Positions 31,202-43,904 of a stretch of 64,000 bases of DNA are shown one piece after another. A program made the position numbers and the translations under genes. The stretch is from Nannochloris sp. 'desiccata' (taxonomy: Eukaryota; Chlorophyta; Trebouxiophyceae; Chlorellales; Chlorellaceae): NCBI GenBank assembly GCA_019044685.2, contig JAGTXX020000015.1, positions 1,798,001 through 1,862,000 on the forward strand. The letters run 5' to 3'. How positions within the stretch are numbered: the stretch's first letter is position 1; each line of letters begins with the position of its first letter. The notes beneath the pieces were generated by a model. That model was given only the letters and a program-made list of their open reading frames with translations. It searched no databases and was not told the origin of the DNA.

Positions 31202-32373
31202 TCAATCAAGCTCTTCAATTTGAACATCAGGCCGACCAATAAACTGTTCACCTTCACCACCGCCGACATCAGGTCTTTTTTCTTTAGTTCCCTCTTTCTC
31301 ACCCCGCTCCTCTATATTCTCTCCTTCCCCATCATCATCCTTTTGAAGTCCATCTTCTAAGAAAAACTGCGCTGCCCCTTCCATTGCTTCACACACTCCA
31401 GGGTGCTCTTCAAACTCATAACCTTTTTTCAATAGCTCTGGAGCATCAGCAGCCCACAATTTTTTCCTTGCATCAGGCACTTTAGCTAAGCACAGCACCG
31501 CTTCAGCCAGATTTTCACGTACGATATCATCTTTCTCTATTTCAGGGATGCCAGCGAGTACACCGAGGATATCGGCAAGAGCTGAACTTTCCTCGCCAAT
31601 GTCTTCAACTGTACCATCTTCTTCACAGGTAAAACAGCAATTCTTGATAGCTCCTGAGCACCCACGACGGCGAAGTTCACTTTTTGAGCGTAATTGGGAA
31701 GCTAAAGCTGTTAAAGCACCACGACCAGGCTCTAACAATACTTGCCGGCCTTCTTTAAAACGGGTGACGTTGGGAAGGATAGTTGCTACGTGTTCAAAAG
31801 GGTCCTCTCCTGCTTTAATATTGGTCGTATCTAAAAATAATCGTAATAGAATAGCAAGATTGAGTCCTTCAAGGCCAGTTTTGCCCAGTTGCATAAGTGC
31901 AGCTGCTCCCTCTTCAGCTGCTGTCAAGTTGGCGAGTAACATGATTAAAAGGTCTTCTTGTCCTCGGCATGTGTTTTCTTTAAGATAATCCATACACCGT
32001 GCTGGGGCATTGAGTTCTAAAAGCTTTTTCTGAGCTGCTGGTTCTTGGGAGAGGTTGACTAGTGAGCTGAGAGCTGGTCGAGAGATGGCCGGCTGTGCTG
32101 CTCCAACAAGGCGGAAGAGAGGAGGTAACAAAGCATCAGTACGGGTAGCTAGCTGAGCAATACCCTCTGGAGATCCAGTAAGACCTTGAACAAGCTCGAC
32201 TGCATGTTGTTTAACCTGCAATGAAAGTTGAAAGAGAGAAAATTGTAAGAGGCGGCAATGTGAAGCGGCACAGATTTTGGTTTTTAAACACTTGTGCAAC
32301 GGAATTGGTTGCATGTATTTACATCTAGTCTAATCTCGCTGAGAAATCCAATAAGATCGCCTAAATCGTCCAT
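31202..32373 (-). CDS. HGH1: HGH1 homologue, eEF2 folding factor
   Basis: Two exons fit: 32323-32373 (MDDLGDLIGFLSEIRLD) and 31202-32215, with a 107-nt intron (GTAAAT...ATTGCAG), giving 354 residues. It is an all-helical armadillo-type protein with the HGH1/FAM203 pattern: VKQHAVELVQGLTGSPEGI, LSSLVNLSQEP, NLTAAEEG and GCSGAIKNCCF, the last a hallmark near the middle of the family. Yeast HGH1 works with the TRiC chaperonin to fold elongation factor 2. The C terminus is acidic and Gly-rich. Length agrees with the family (about 390). It is divergent with RPL1. Confidence 0.87.
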
Positions 32374-33004
32374 GCTGTGTTAATTAATACGGCGACAAGT
32401 TGAATTTTGTAATGTTTGAGATGCAGATGAGATGCAGCGCAAACAAAGCAATAGGAATAGAGTTTGGAAGCTAAGGAACTGTCTAGAAATATGGAATAGT
32501 ATCTCATTAAATGCGACATAGGTAATGGCAATTCTTCTCTGCCTTTAAGGCTAACTAGCCTTCCCTTCTTCGGCTGGCGGCCACTGCGACACTTTCTATA
32601 TTATGAGCTTGCAATGTACTTGTTAATTATATTGGAAAATTGGTGCCTCTTGTTATATTACTGTGTTTCCAGTGTTCTAGAAGAGGCTAATGCGTTCTGA
32701 ATAGGTCCAAACGGTCGGTATAACGCAATTGGGGCGGCCAGGGGTGGGCCGCTGGCGGCTTCCCGGTAGCATCGCCGATGGCTCCACGGTTCTAAGGGAC
32801 ATTGTAGACCATCCTCAGTATGATGTATGCACTATCAAATCGCTTGAAACGCCTCTCGAAGGAGCTCTAAAAGCGTTAATTTGGCAGTTGCGTTCAAGGC
32901 CTTCACCTTTCTATCTCCGAGCCACCTTTTATCATCCTACGATAAACTTCGGCTTTATTTAGATCGGGATTAAACAATTGTAGCACATTGTATATAAAAT
33001 AAAC
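32374..33004. promoter_or_regulatory. Divergent upstream region, HGH1 / RPL1
   Basis: This 631-base gap lies between two divergent translation-related genes and must hold both promoters. A 77-codon plus-strand frame (32729-32962) has no recognised similarity and overlaps the probable RPL1 promoter, so it is not called. Confidence 0.45.
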
Positions 33005-34136
33005 ATGGAGATCGTAAGCAGCTTTAGCCAGCTTCATCTGGCACAGGCTGGTGTCGCACATGGCACCAAGCCCATCGCGGCCAGGGCTCCTGCCTTTGTG
33101 GCTCGCCCTATGCAGCAAATTAAGCACCAGCAGCGCCTTGCACTTCACGTAACTTCTGCTGCTTCAGTAGATGTTGCCGAGCTTGAGGCTGCGAGCGTTG
33201 CCGCTGCCACACCCGCACCTGCAGCTCCTACCACCTCCCGTGGTAAGAAGGCATCCCGCCGCTACAGGGAGCAATACGCAAAGGTCCCTGCCAAGACCAC
33301 CGCTCTTCCTCCTCTCGACGCCATCAAGATTGTCCTTAGCACTGCCTCTGCTAAATTCTCTGAGACTGTGGAAGTGCATGCTCGCTTGAATATTGACCCC
33401 AAATACACAGACCAGCAGCTCCGTGCCACTGTGTCTTTACCAAAAGGAACTGGTGAGTGTACTTAAACGCCAAGTTGGGTCAAATTGGCCTTCTACCGAT
33501 AACTGTTTGAACATCATTCCCATGTGATGGCATGATAAATTAATATTTACCGAAGCATAATTTATTTTGACTTAGATCTACTCATTCCGTAAGCTCTATT
33601 CTAACCAACGTGTCATCTTTGCAATTACAGGTAAGACCCAGCGTGTCGCTGTCATCTGCCAGGGTGATAATGAAAAGCTCGCCAAGGATGCTGGCGCTGA
33701 TTTTGTTGGAAGTGACGACCTCATTGAGCTCATTAACAAAGGTATGATGGATTTCGATAAGCTTGTTGCCACCCCTGACATGATGCCTAAAATTGCCAAG
33801 CTCGGTCGCGTCCTTGGTCCCCGTGGTCTCATGCCCAACCCCAAGGCCGGTACCGTCTCAACAGATGTTGTAACTGCAGTGAATGATTTCAAGGGAGGAA
33901 AGGTAGAATACCGTGCTGACAAGGCTGGAAATGTCCATATTGGTTTTGGAAAGACTTCTTTCAAGGCTGAAGATCTGTTAGAGAATCTTAAAGCTATTCA
34001 GGACAGCATGGATATCAACAGACCCTCTGGCGCCAAAGGAATTTATTGGAAGACTATTACTCTGTGCACTACGATGGGACCTGGTGTGCGTGTTCAGTAT
34101 GGTGCCCTCCGCGATAGTCTCGCTAAGGAACAGTAG
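33005..34136 (+). CDS. RPL1: Plastid ribosomal protein L1 (uL1c)
   Basis: Two exons fit: 33005-33452 and 33631-34136, with a 178-nt phase-1 intron (GTGAGT...TTACAG), giving 317 residues. Residues 1 to about 80 form an Ala-rich transit peptide and the mature protein starts near the basic [14 protein letters not shown]. The L1 domain shows [19 protein letters not shown], the signature [19 protein letters not shown] and [13 protein letters not shown]1 forms the mobile stalk that helps release deacylated tRNA from the E site. It is the bacterial type with a plastid-like presequence. Confidence 0.93.
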
Positions 34137-34473
34137 AATTCTGATAAATAATATATATCATATGAAATATATTACCCCTTAGTTTGTAGTAGTTGGTCAC
34201 CCCCGATTGATTCAAATTCTTTTTTCATGCCCAAGCACCCCATTGCTTCTCGATGCCTTCTGTTCTGGAAAAAACTAGATTTAGAACAGAGTAGAAAGAG
34301 ATAATGACAATTTTTATAGGATTCTGAAAACATGTAATAAATACATCATCTACCCTGAGATATCTGAGCTCGATTGAACATTGTTATAGAAAAATTGGGG
34401 AGAACATGATAAAATTCAACACATAAACGGACGTACAAAATAAAGTACACTAAATAACGTACTAGAAAATAAT
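34137..34473. other. Convergent 3' flanks
   Basis: This is AT-rich spacer between RPL1 and the TMEM184-type gene. No gene or structured element is seen. Confidence 0.5.
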
Positions 34474-36096
34474 CTACTGTGTTGGACTCAAATTTATACT
34501 AGCCCACCGAGCATCAGCATCACTCTGCCCTCGACGATGACTACCATTACCACTCCCGCTGCCTGTGCCCCCGCCACCGCTGCCACCTTCTTCTGACACT
34601 AAATATTTACTTCTTCCTACCTCAGGCGGCGACGCTTCGAAATCAAGCGCGCCTCCGTTTCCACCTTGTATTCTTCCACCCGTATCACTACCAACACCAC
34701 CAGCAATACCAATTCCAGTACCAGTTCCATCCTCTGCATCACCCCATCCTTCGACCCCTGCCAACTCTACCGCCGATAGCAAATCTGAATTATCCTGTAC
34801 CCCAGCACCACCACGAACCGGCCCTGCAACCCCTCGTTTCGCTGTGCCATCTGAATAGAGGACATACTTTTGGTACGTAGGTGCAAATTGATGCATTGTG
34901 TCTGTTACCACGTCTCGCAAGGACATTGCATGTGTGACGGCATCGGGTGCTAGTCCACCACCACCAGCACCTCCTGCTCCATTTCCATCAGCAAAGTCTC
35001 TCCAGGGAAAGGCGAAGATGATACAAATCGCTGCAGGGAACATTTCTACGCAAATAAGGAAATTTTGAATGTTATTTCCTTCGGTCGCCGAGGGAACCGC
35101 TCCAGTGCCAACAGCAATGGAGATGAATAATCCTTGCCAAAAGGTTAAGAAAATAACAGATTTCACCAAAACGAATTTGAGTAACGGTCTAAATGGTTCT
35201 AATAACTCATGTGTACCCATATAAAACAGCAGTAATGCGTACAGAGCAAAGGTGTATGTAATGTTATAAATAATTGTAATCCACAAGTAGCTTCCCGTCA
35301 CCGACCAGTCCCCCTCTGCATAGTTCCCTGTAGCATAGAGCGCCACGGTGAGGATAGCTAATATAGGTTTTAGGAAGACAAATTGTAGGGCTCCTTGCTT
35401 TACTATACGAACGAACTGGCCGTTGACTGGTAAAGGAGGGAGGCAACAAGTGCAAGCGGGCCACGACGGGAGGAGGACAACTCCTTGCATTTTAATTTCA
35501 ACTGCACCCGGGCCTCCTACGTATGCTAGACAGAGTGACATGAAATTGTAGATAATCCATGCTTCGTAACTGTAAAAAGCAAAAGTTGGCGGACTAGAGT
35601 AAGTACAAAAGTTTTAAAAATGTTCTCGGCAAAAAGAGACAGCGGCAATGTATTCTGGGGAAAAAAAGTATATGAACTCATTTCTTTTTGGAACAAAACA
35701 AAAAAACAAACACGTACCAGTCTCTAATAGTTGTAATGTAAATCGCTGCATCTTCTGCTAATAGTGATGCGAATGAACATGCTGCGTAGACAGGCACCAT
35801 GAAGATAATTCTGACAATGTAACGTTGGAACATTGGCTCTGTGTAATGCCTTAAATGTTGAACAATCTGCATTATTAATGGGAAATAGTGACAGTGTATG
35901 GGTAGCAAGTTTGTTTGACGGTTTAAATAGCAAGTATAAAGAAAGATAAATAATATAACTAGAAGAGCGGTGACCAGCCAAAGATGCGCAGTTGTGTGAA
36001 TATAAATCTTACCTGGCCAATGGCCATAGCAAAGGCGATGACGGCGCATACTCCAGCCAGAAATTTGGCTAATACAGAGTCAAAGAAATACACCAT
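34474..36096 (-). CDS. TMEM184/Ost-alpha (DUF300, LAZ1-like) membrane protein
   Basis: Three exons fit: 36013-36096, 35718-35866 and 34474-35569, giving 442 residues (introns 146 and 148 nt). The chosen ATG (36096, context GCCATGG) starts in a hydrophobic segment; the open frame extends upstream without another ATG. Family marks are IVQHLRHYTEPMFQRYIVRI, then IIFMVPVYAACSF, YEAWIIYNF across the last junction, and VLVKSVIFLTFWQG. About seven membrane spans are expected. The last ~170 residues form a Gly/Ser-rich cytosolic tail. Animal Ost-alpha exports bile acids, and plant LAZ1 acts at the vacuole in trafficking and brassinosteroid signalling; the substrate here is unknown. Confidence 0.87.
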
Positions 36097-36448
36097 GGCT
36101 TCAGAAACTAGACTAAGAAATGAAAGCAAAATGCCAATCGAGGTAATTGAAAACGCCGTGTTACTTCTTGCAAGAAAGACCACGCTGCTTGGTATTCATC
36201 TTAGAGACCATGATCACCGCCCTATGTTTCTATAACTTTTTTCATATGCCGAGCAGAGAAGAGGCGAAACCTTTGACATTTTCTTTTCGACAAAAAAGCC
36301 CCATCTGGCAATCTCTTAAATACCGTAGCCTAGCTTGGTTCGCGTAGACTGTTTTTGGGCAATTAGCGTATTAGGAGCCCCAAAGCACCTGATCGTCGGC
36401 AGTGACTAGGAAATCGATTTTTTCTTTATTCGGTTGATTAAAATCAAG
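36097..36448. promoter_or_regulatory. Divergent upstream region, TMEM184-like / DiT1
   Basis: This gap holds the promoters of two divergent membrane protein genes. The minus-strand frame remains open to 36183, so a longer 5' exon of the TMEM184-like gene is possible, although that frame has a stop just above and no ATG. Confidence 0.4.
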
Positions 36449-38271
36449 ATGGCTACTTTGAACGTGCGCATCGCCGGCGCTAGGCCGGTTGTCTGCCGTG
36501 CCAGCTCGAGGATCGTGTCTGTTAGTGCTTTCTCTGCTTCCAAACCCGCTCTCATCGCCAAACCTGCTTTGGCTGCTCCTTTGAGGCAGAGTGCTCAACG
36601 CGCTCCTCGTCTTCCCCAGAGGGCCGTGCAGACCCCTGCTGCTACCGCTAGCCCTTCTGGATCCACTGCTCCTCAGGGTGAGTTTTACATCGCGAAGCCC
36701 AGTTGATCGAATCGCTCAGGGTCCCTGATCGTCAATTCCCAATAGGATAAAGGATTCCTTGTAATTGATCCAAGGAACCCACTTTTTTAAGTATTTCCCC
36801 CATCCTGCCCCCAATTAATTCAAATTTATTTCTCTTTTTCATTTCCGCAGGCATCAAGTGGGGTGCTGACTTGAAAAAGCTCGCCATCTGCATCGGTGTT
36901 GCCGCCACCGTTTGGTTCCTCCCTGCCCCCGCTGGCGTCACAGCCCAGGCATGGCATTTACTCGCCATTTTCCTCGGCACCATTGCTGGTATTATCACCC
37001 AGCCTTTGCCTCTCGGTGCTGTCGCTATGCTCGGTCTTGGCGCCTCTATGATGACAGGCGTCCTCACTTTTGCTCAAGCATTCTCTGCCTTTGCCAGTGA
37101 GATCCCTTGGCTCATTGCCATTGCCTTCTGGCTTTCTGGTGGGTTCATCCGCTCTGGACTGGGTTCTCGTATCGCCTACAGCATCGTCGCTCTCTTTGGT
37201 AAGACCACTCTCGGTCTCACTTACTCTCTCGTCTTTGCTGAAGCGCTCCTTGCCCCCGCGATCCCTTCCGTCGCTGCCCGTGCTGGTGGTCTCTTCCTCC
37301 CCCTTGCCAAAGCTCTCTGCTTGGCATGCGGATCTGACCCCGAAAAGGGCACTGCTGGTAAAATGGGTTCCTACTTGATGATGACTTGCTTCTTGTGTAC
37401 AACTGTCTCCTCTTCCATGTTTATCACTGCCATGGCTGCCAACCCTTTAGCCGTCAACTTGGCTGCCGAAGCTCTTGGAACTACCATATCTTGGGGTACC
37501 TGGGCATTATCTGGTCTGGTCCCTGGTCTTGCTGCTTTGATCTTGACTCCTGCCATCCTCTATGTGCTCTACCCACCGGAGGTGAAGGATACCCCTGATG
37601 CCCCTGCCAAGGCTAAAGAAGAGCTGAAAGCATTGGGTCCTATGTCTACTGATGAGAAGATCACTGCTGGGGCTCTTGGTCTCACTGTTGCTCTTTGGAT
37701 TGGTGGCGCCTCTATTGGAATCAACGCCGTTGCCGCTGCCTTGACTGGTCTTTCCATCTTGCTTATCACTGGTGTTGTTTCTTGGAAGCAGTGCCTTTCT
37801 GATAACCAGGCATGGGATACTCTCACTTGGTTTGCTGCTTTAATCGCTATGGCTGCCTACCTAAACAAGTTTGGGTTCATCGCTTGGTTCTCTAATCAAG
37901 TTGTCGGCCTTGTTGGTGGTCTTGGCTTATCTTGGCAAGCATCTTTCGGATTGATTACCACTCTTTACTTCTACTCCCATTACTTCTTTGCCTCTGGAGC
38001 GGCTCACATTGGTGCTATGTACACTGCATTCTTGTCTGTGTCTATTGCCTGCGGTGCTCCCGGCCTCTTGGCGGCATTGGCCCTCGGTCAATTGTCCAAC
38101 ATTATGGGATGCCTTACAACTTACGGTATTGGCTCAGCACCCCCATATTATGGCGCCAATTACGTCCCACAAACTCAGTGGTACAAGTTTGGATTCATCT
38201 TCTCTTTGATCTACCTCGCAATCTGGGGCGGTGTCGGCGGTGCTTGGTGGAAAGTTCTTGGATTGTGGTAA
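36449..38271 (+). CDS. DIT1: Plastid 2-oxoglutarate/malate translocator (DASS family)
   Basis: Two exons fit: 36449-36677 and 36851-38271, with a 173-nt phase-1 intron (GTGAGT...CCGCAG), giving 549 residues. DiT1 exchanges stromal malate for cytosolic 2-oxoglutarate in the inner plastid envelope, feeding ammonia assimilation and exporting reducing power. The first ~75 residues are an Ala/Ser/Arg-rich transit peptide without acidic residues. The core of about 12 membrane spans contains WLIAIAFWLSGGFIRSGLG, PAIPSVAARAGGLFLPL, CLCTTVSSSMFITAMAANPL-type and SHYFFASGAAHIGAMY motifs of plant DiTs. Length matches spinach DiT1 (569). Convergent with malate dehydrogenase. Confidence 0.94.
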
Positions 38272-38749
38272 AAGTAAGGGAGACAGTAATCAATTAATGA
38301 GAGAAAAAGCAGTAAAAATAACTCCCCCTGATCAACCCTTTTTTTAATGAATTGCATTGGTCGTGAGGCTGCTTGGTTGGTTGTTAAAGCAGTCAAGACA
38401 CATTTTCACCATTTTACTAAGTTTAATTGCATATTTCCTGTTCGTTGTAACTAATTAACCATCATTTTATTAGCGTAACAGCCTACTATTTACTAATTAC
38501 AAACAGAAATAGTCAAATAAAAGAAAAAGAGACTAGGATTGGGGGTGGGAGACCAGAATTATGACGAGTTGCTTGTTCAAATCTCCAAATCACACTACTC
38601 TCTTCTTAATCAAAAAGAGAAAGAAAGAAAAACAAAAGAAAGAGAACTCTATACAGCAACTCTTCAATACGTGCATTTTTGGGCGATTTCTGATTGCTCC
38701 ATAAAACTTGTATCAAGAGAAAACACCAACGCCAAAACTAATAATTAAT
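38272..38749. other. Convergent 3' flanks DiT1 / MDH
   Basis: This is AT-rich spacer with candidate TGTAA signals (plus near 38446, minus at 38497-38501). A plus-strand frame at 38539-38748 is low in complexity (Lys/Glu-rich) and is not called. Confidence 0.45.
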
Positions 38750-40067
38750 TTAGTTTTCAGCGGCAAACTGGACACCCTTTTCAATGGAGCTCCTCAATTC
38801 AGGCATCATTGCCTTGAGACCTTCAGCCTCATGAGAATTAAGCTCACCAAGTCCATACACCTCTTCAACACCATTACGTCCAAGCTTCACCTTGCTACTG
38901 AAGAAGGGCAAATCGGTGATGGTAGAGGCGACGTAGGAGCACTCCACAACATCAGAGTCACCATTAAGGCCACGTAAGCATGCGTCAGCGAACAAAGCAC
39001 CGGCATACGCCATAGAAAGAGTAGCAGAACCCTTACCAGCCTTGGCCTGGACAACCTCAGTACCGCCATCTTGAGTACGCTTGGTCAACGCATCTATGTC
39101 AGCATCAGACAAATTGTTGCTAGGGCTGGGAACAGCCTGAGAGAACAAAGGTAAGATAGTAACACCAGCATGTCCACCAACAACGGGGATATCGACCTTG
39201 TCAACATCAACACCAGCCTTTTCAGCATAGAAAGTCTTGGCACGAACAACATCAAGAGTGGTGACACCAAGCACTCTGCGCTCATCATAGACACCCAATT
39301 TTTTAAGAGTCTCCGCAGCGATGGGGACAGTAGAGTTGACAGGGTTGGAAATAATATTGAGTAAAGCATTGGGGCAGTGCTTTCCGCATGCTTCGATCAA
39401 AGATTTCACAATTCCAGCATTGATCTTGAAGAGATCGTCACGGGTCATGCCAGGCTTACGAGGGACACCGGCGGGAATAATAACAACATCGCATCCCTTG
39501 AGAGCTTCACCGAGCTGGTCTTCACCGGCATATCCCTTGACCTTAGCCTTGGAGTTGATGTGGCTGACATCAGCAGCAACACCCGGGGTACCAGCAATAT
39601 CGTAGAGGGAGAGCTCAGAGACATAAGGGGAAAGCTTCATCAAAAGGGAGAGAGGCTGACCGATACCACCTGTGAGAAGAAGAGGAGAGGAAAAGGGAAA
39701 AGAAGGAAGGGGTAGCAATTAGTTATGTAGAATTCCCAAGGGGCAAAAATGGATAAAAATTAAAACAAGATTTGGAGACGGTGGCGCAAGATGGAATATT
39801 GATGAATTGAATAAGTTTTGACAGGGGCGTAATTTCATAGAAATCTAAGAGCCCAAAAACAATTGTAAAAATGTGTATAGACAAGGGTTGGGAGTGAAAC
39901 AATGGCAACAAGGGTTTTGATAATGAAAGCAATGTTAAGATCCCCTAGAGATTGTCTTTACCTGCAGCACCCAAAACGGCAACCTTGCGGTCAGGGAGGG
40001 ATCCAGAGGCAAAGGAACGGGTACCTGCCTTGAGGACCTCCTTGCCAGCGCGCATAAGAGAGTTCAT
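38750..40067 (-). CDS. MDH: NAD malate dehydrogenase, mitochondrial type
   Basis: Two exons fit: 39962-40067 and 38750-39669, with a 292-nt phase-1 intron (GTAAAG...CTCACAG), giving 341 residues. The junction restores the Rossmann loop [15 protein letters not shown]. The enzyme interconverts malate and oxaloacetate with NAD. Other sites are [16 protein letters not shown], which includes the mobile-loop arginines, [11 protein letters not shown] and the catalytic His region [12 protein letters not shown]. The N terminus [20 protein letters not shown] is an Arg/Lys-bearing helix with the RSFAS end of mitochondrial presequences. Length matches mitochondrial MDH. Targeting is predicted from composition only, and a peroxisomal or plastid isoform cannot be excluded. 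Confidence 0.93.
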
Positions 40068-40437
40068 AGTGTTTGGGTTATCTCTTTATTCAACTGCTGC
40101 TAAAAAAAGATGATAGGTAGTGATGCCCTGTCTGTCTGAGTCCAGCAACCGATGGATCCAAACTAGAAATCGATGATACAAATATACTAGTATACCAAGA
40201 AGATATGAAATAGACAGATCCTATCGATGTTGCTGATTTAGAAGAGCAGCGGCTGACTCCACATTGTTCGAGCCGAGTCCTGGGTCATTTTGCTGGCTTG
40301 CTAAAGACGATCATTATGAATTTTTGGAGGGTTAAGAAAGCGCCCATTACTATCTATACGTATTATATAATATAGGCTTGCACCCAAAGAGTCATTAGCT
40401 TACTGCTCAAAATTTTCACCCAACATTTTTCACTGGC
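40068..40437. promoter_or_regulatory. Divergent upstream region, MDH / UTP4
   Basis: This short divergent region must serve both genes. A TATATAA at 40364-40370, about 70 bases upstream of the UTP4 ATG, is a candidate TATA element. Confidence 0.45.
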
Positions 40438-43235
40438 ATGCCAAAACGCAAAAGCGCCCCTGGGGGTGCTGATGAGGGCATGGTGGTGCTCCATCGCAGC
40501 ACATTTATAGAGTGGCAACCATCCCCAATCGTAGCTCTCTCATCTAGCCATGATGGCAGCCTTTGTGCAGCTGTCAGAGAAAATGGAGATGTGGAATTAT
40601 ATGAATCCTCGACTTTACATCAACTTCAGGTATTTAGAATTGCATATTACATGCTGCAGCATAATACTATGTACGCATGCAAGAGAATTTCCCCTGCAAT
40701 CGTTGATCGTTTCCCTCAACACTTTCAAAATTATTTCTCGCCCGTCTTTGCTAATTTTCTTCCCCTTGTCTCTTCTTCTTTCTGCAGCGAGTTCCTGGCC
40801 ATAGTGACGCCTCTCCTACTTCTATAGCTCTAGTAGACCAAGGCGACGACGCTGCATGCCGTATTTTCACAGCAGGCTTGGATGGAAATATCATTGAAAT
40901 TGATCTTGAACACTACCGCTCTGGTGCAGCAATCGATTCGCATGGAGGCGCAGTTTGGCAGCTAGCGATAGAACCATTCGTAGAAACATCAGCATCTATA
41001 GCAGGAACTTTAGATAAGAAGCCACCTGGGTTGCCTGGTAGTAATTCCAATGCTGCAGGTGATGATGAGAATTCAGAAGAAGAAGATATTGATCAAGATA
41101 AAACATCTACCGAGCATTCTCTTCGGTTAGCTGCAGCATGTGATGACGGCTGCGTTCGTCTTTTTACCATAGAACCTGGTATGCCAGGCGCAGTCTATCA
41201 TAAATCACTTCCAAGAGTAGAAGGGAGAACACTCGCTGTTGCCTGGCACCCGTCTAGAAAATTCTTAATATCTAGTGGCTCTGATGGGTGTATCCACGTT
41301 TGGGACGTTTCTACTAATAGAGAAGCGCTCCGTATAACTGCAAATGACGGTACAGGCAACAGTGAACTGTGTATCTGGTCCTTATTAGTACTCCCAGATG
41401 GCACTATCGTAGCGGGCGACAGTTGTGGTAATGTGTCCTTTTATGATGGTCAATTTGGTACCCTTCTAGGCAGATTCACTCAGCATCATGCTGATGTATT
41501 GCAATTGGCTGCTTCTCCAGATGGTAACACCGTGTTTGCGGCGGGAGTTGACCCTAAAATCGCTGTTTTCCAGAAAATTAATGGCGGCAATGGTGGTGGC
41601 GGTGGTCTTATTAGTGCTAGAAAGTCAGAATGGGTGTATCTTAGTAGCAAACGACCTCATACCCACGATGTCCGTGCCATGTGTGTCGCTTCTTCCCCTC
41701 AATCTAGCAGTACCATTAGTGGAGATCACACCGCTCTTCTATTTACCGGAGGTAACGATACGTTGTTGCTTGCCCACTCGGTTGCCCGCTTTTTGAAAGA
41801 ACACCCTAAGAAAGTGAATAGCTGCCCTCAACGACCCATTATTCAAGCAGCTGCGGCAGTACACACTGGTGTGGGTTCTCGTGGTGGTCATGCTGAGCAT
41901 GCTGAGCCTTGGTTAATGGCTGCAGCAGGAAATAAAGTTGATCTTTGGAAACTAAGCCGCCCTTCTTCTTCTTTGTCCTCTGCTTCCGCCAATGGCACTA
42001 GCCCATACCCTACCCCCGCTGCTCCTTCACCAGCAAAAGCAGCAGCTGGTGCAACTGCAGCAATTGAAGGTGACAGGCTTGCTCCGCAGAATGTCCCTCT
42101 CCATTTAGCTCGCGTAGTTAATTGTAGCGGTGAACTAATGACTGCAGCTGCTATTTCTAATGACGGTCTCTACCTAGCATACTCTGATGCATACCGCCTC
42201 CACTGCTTTGCTGTATCTGTATCTGTCTTCTCTCCAAATGATAATGCAGAGGGAGATGGTGTCGTATCTGGTATGGTATTGCCTCCACGTGTACGAGTGA
42301 CCCCTATTACGTTACCAGATGAAGACTTTCCACCTGCGGTTGACTTGTTTTTCAAAGGAGAGGAAGAAACTACGCTTGTGGCGCTTGCAGCAGATGGTAC
42401 TGTGCGTCTTCTCACCATGCCTTCTCACCCTCGTAGTAGTCACACTGAAGGAGGTAATGATGAAGACAGCGAGGAAGAAAGTGAAGAAGAAAGAAAGGAG
42501 GAAGAGGTGTTGGTGGCTTCATTAGGACAAACACTTCGAGAGCTGCACGACCTGCGGTACAAAATGTGGTACAAACGTGATCGTGCACGTACCACAGCAC
42601 GCAAAGCAGTACCTGCAGTTGAACTCGCTACAATAAGCCCTGATGGAAGGCTCCTTGCGGTCTCAGTCAGAGGCCGTGTGCAATTACTCCCGCTCGAAGG
42701 TCACAAGATTACGGCCTCAATTCCACCACCAGCAGAGCACATCCCCCTCACCGCTCTAGGTTTCACCCCAGATAGTGCAAGTCTTGTAATGGTCACTGCG
42801 AAGAATCAAGTTGTAGCGTATCAAATGCCGAGTGGCGCGCCAACAGAGTGGAGTCAGAATCACCCTCCAGAGGCGCTACCTAAACGAGTTCTCTCTTTAC
42901 CTGGGTCAATCGTAGGGGTAGCATTAAGCCCAACTGGACCTTCTTCTGTGTTATTGTACTCATCTGAAGCTGTGTGCCATATAGATTTTGCGGCAACAGT
43001 GCCGTCAGAGCCGTCTTCGTCCTCTGGGAGAAGAAAGAAACGGCAGCGGGAAGTGAGTACCGCTGTGCGTACTGCAACGCCTGCTGGCGAGAATTGTAGA
43101 GCGTTATACTGTTCTGACCCTGTATTACATGTTGAAGCATTAGGTGGTAATGAAGTTGTAGTGGTAGAAAGGTCGTGGAGTGATGTGTACAGGAATTTGG
43201 CACCTCCAATGTACCGCCATAGGTATGGAACTTAA
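40438..43235 (+). CDS. UTP4: UTP4 (cirhin) WD40 protein of the small-subunit processome
   Basis: Two exons fit: 40438-40629 and 40788-43235, with a 158-nt phase-0 intron (GTATTT...TCTGCAG), giving 879 residues. UTP4 is a t-UTP subcomplex protein of the nucleolar 90S pre-ribosome, needed for early 18S rRNA processing. WD40 repeats run along the chain: STFIEWQPSPIVALSSS, VPGHSDASPTSIALV, GLDGNIIEIDL, LAVAWHPSRKFLISSGSDGC and GDSCGNVSFYD. The C-terminal end NEVVVVERSWSDVYRNL then PPMYRHRYGT matches the conserved end of cirhin. Acidic low-complexity inserts separate the propellers. TGTAA at 43303-43307 is a candidate polyadenylation signal. Confidence 0.9.
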
Positions 43236-43446
43236 TTTAAGAAAAGAAGAAAAAAAGAACTTGGGGTTTTTCAGTAAAATCATAGCAGTTGAAGATTTTG
43301 TATGTAAGGACACATTTAGGAAGAAACATGAGTAGCAAAGGGAAGGAAATGACATATAAAGGGGTGCAAAGTCTCTCAAAGTAGTCTAGGAGCCAAAAGG
43401 GTGGTATCAAGTCCAAAAATAGGGTAAAAGAAGTATAAAATTCAAC

Positions 43447-43904
43447 TCAGATCATATAGTGTGCATAGATACCGCAGTTATAATCAATGACACGATAATA
43501 GAGACGGCGAAGGAAATAGAAATCGCAGAAGAAGGGAGTACTACCACCACCACCACCACCACCGCTCTTTTTCAAAGTATAGGTTCCAGGGACCGGCACT
43601 TGATAATCACACATTTCAGGTTGTTCCCCTGTAGCCCCATCACAAGAGAATTCCATCACCTTGGCCTGGGAAAATAAGGCAGGTGAAAGTAAAACAACAA
43701 AAATCTTCGGGTCACCCTAGTTTTCTACTGGGTAGAAAAATTAAGAGACGTGCGTACAAAGCACGCAGAATTTGTGTTTAATTCGTGTTATAATTGAAAT
43801 TATAGATATAAGACATATAGCGGGAGTCTTGCCAGCGTGAAGTGCCTCACGGCAGAGATGGCATGCCCACTTCGAGTGGTGCTCGCAATGGTCTCCGCGT
43901 TCAT
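43447..43904 (-). CDS. Small candidate protein, unrecognised (two exons)
   Basis: A 90-residue protein is possible from exons 43851-43904 and 43447-43665 (intron 43666-43850, GTGAGG...TTCCCAG, phase 0). The second exon is the better supported half: MEFSCDGATGEQPEMCDYQV, a poly-Gly run from a CCA tract, and FFCDFYFLRRLYYRVIDYN. I do not recognise a family. Its first exon overlaps, in antisense, the first exon of the plus-strand candidate at 43858, so the two models are unlikely both to be right in full. Confidence 0.3.

Noticed and set aside
32729..32962. 77-codon plus-strand open frame upstream of RPL1
   Set aside because: No recognisable domain, and it covers the probable RPL1 promoter and 5' UTR.
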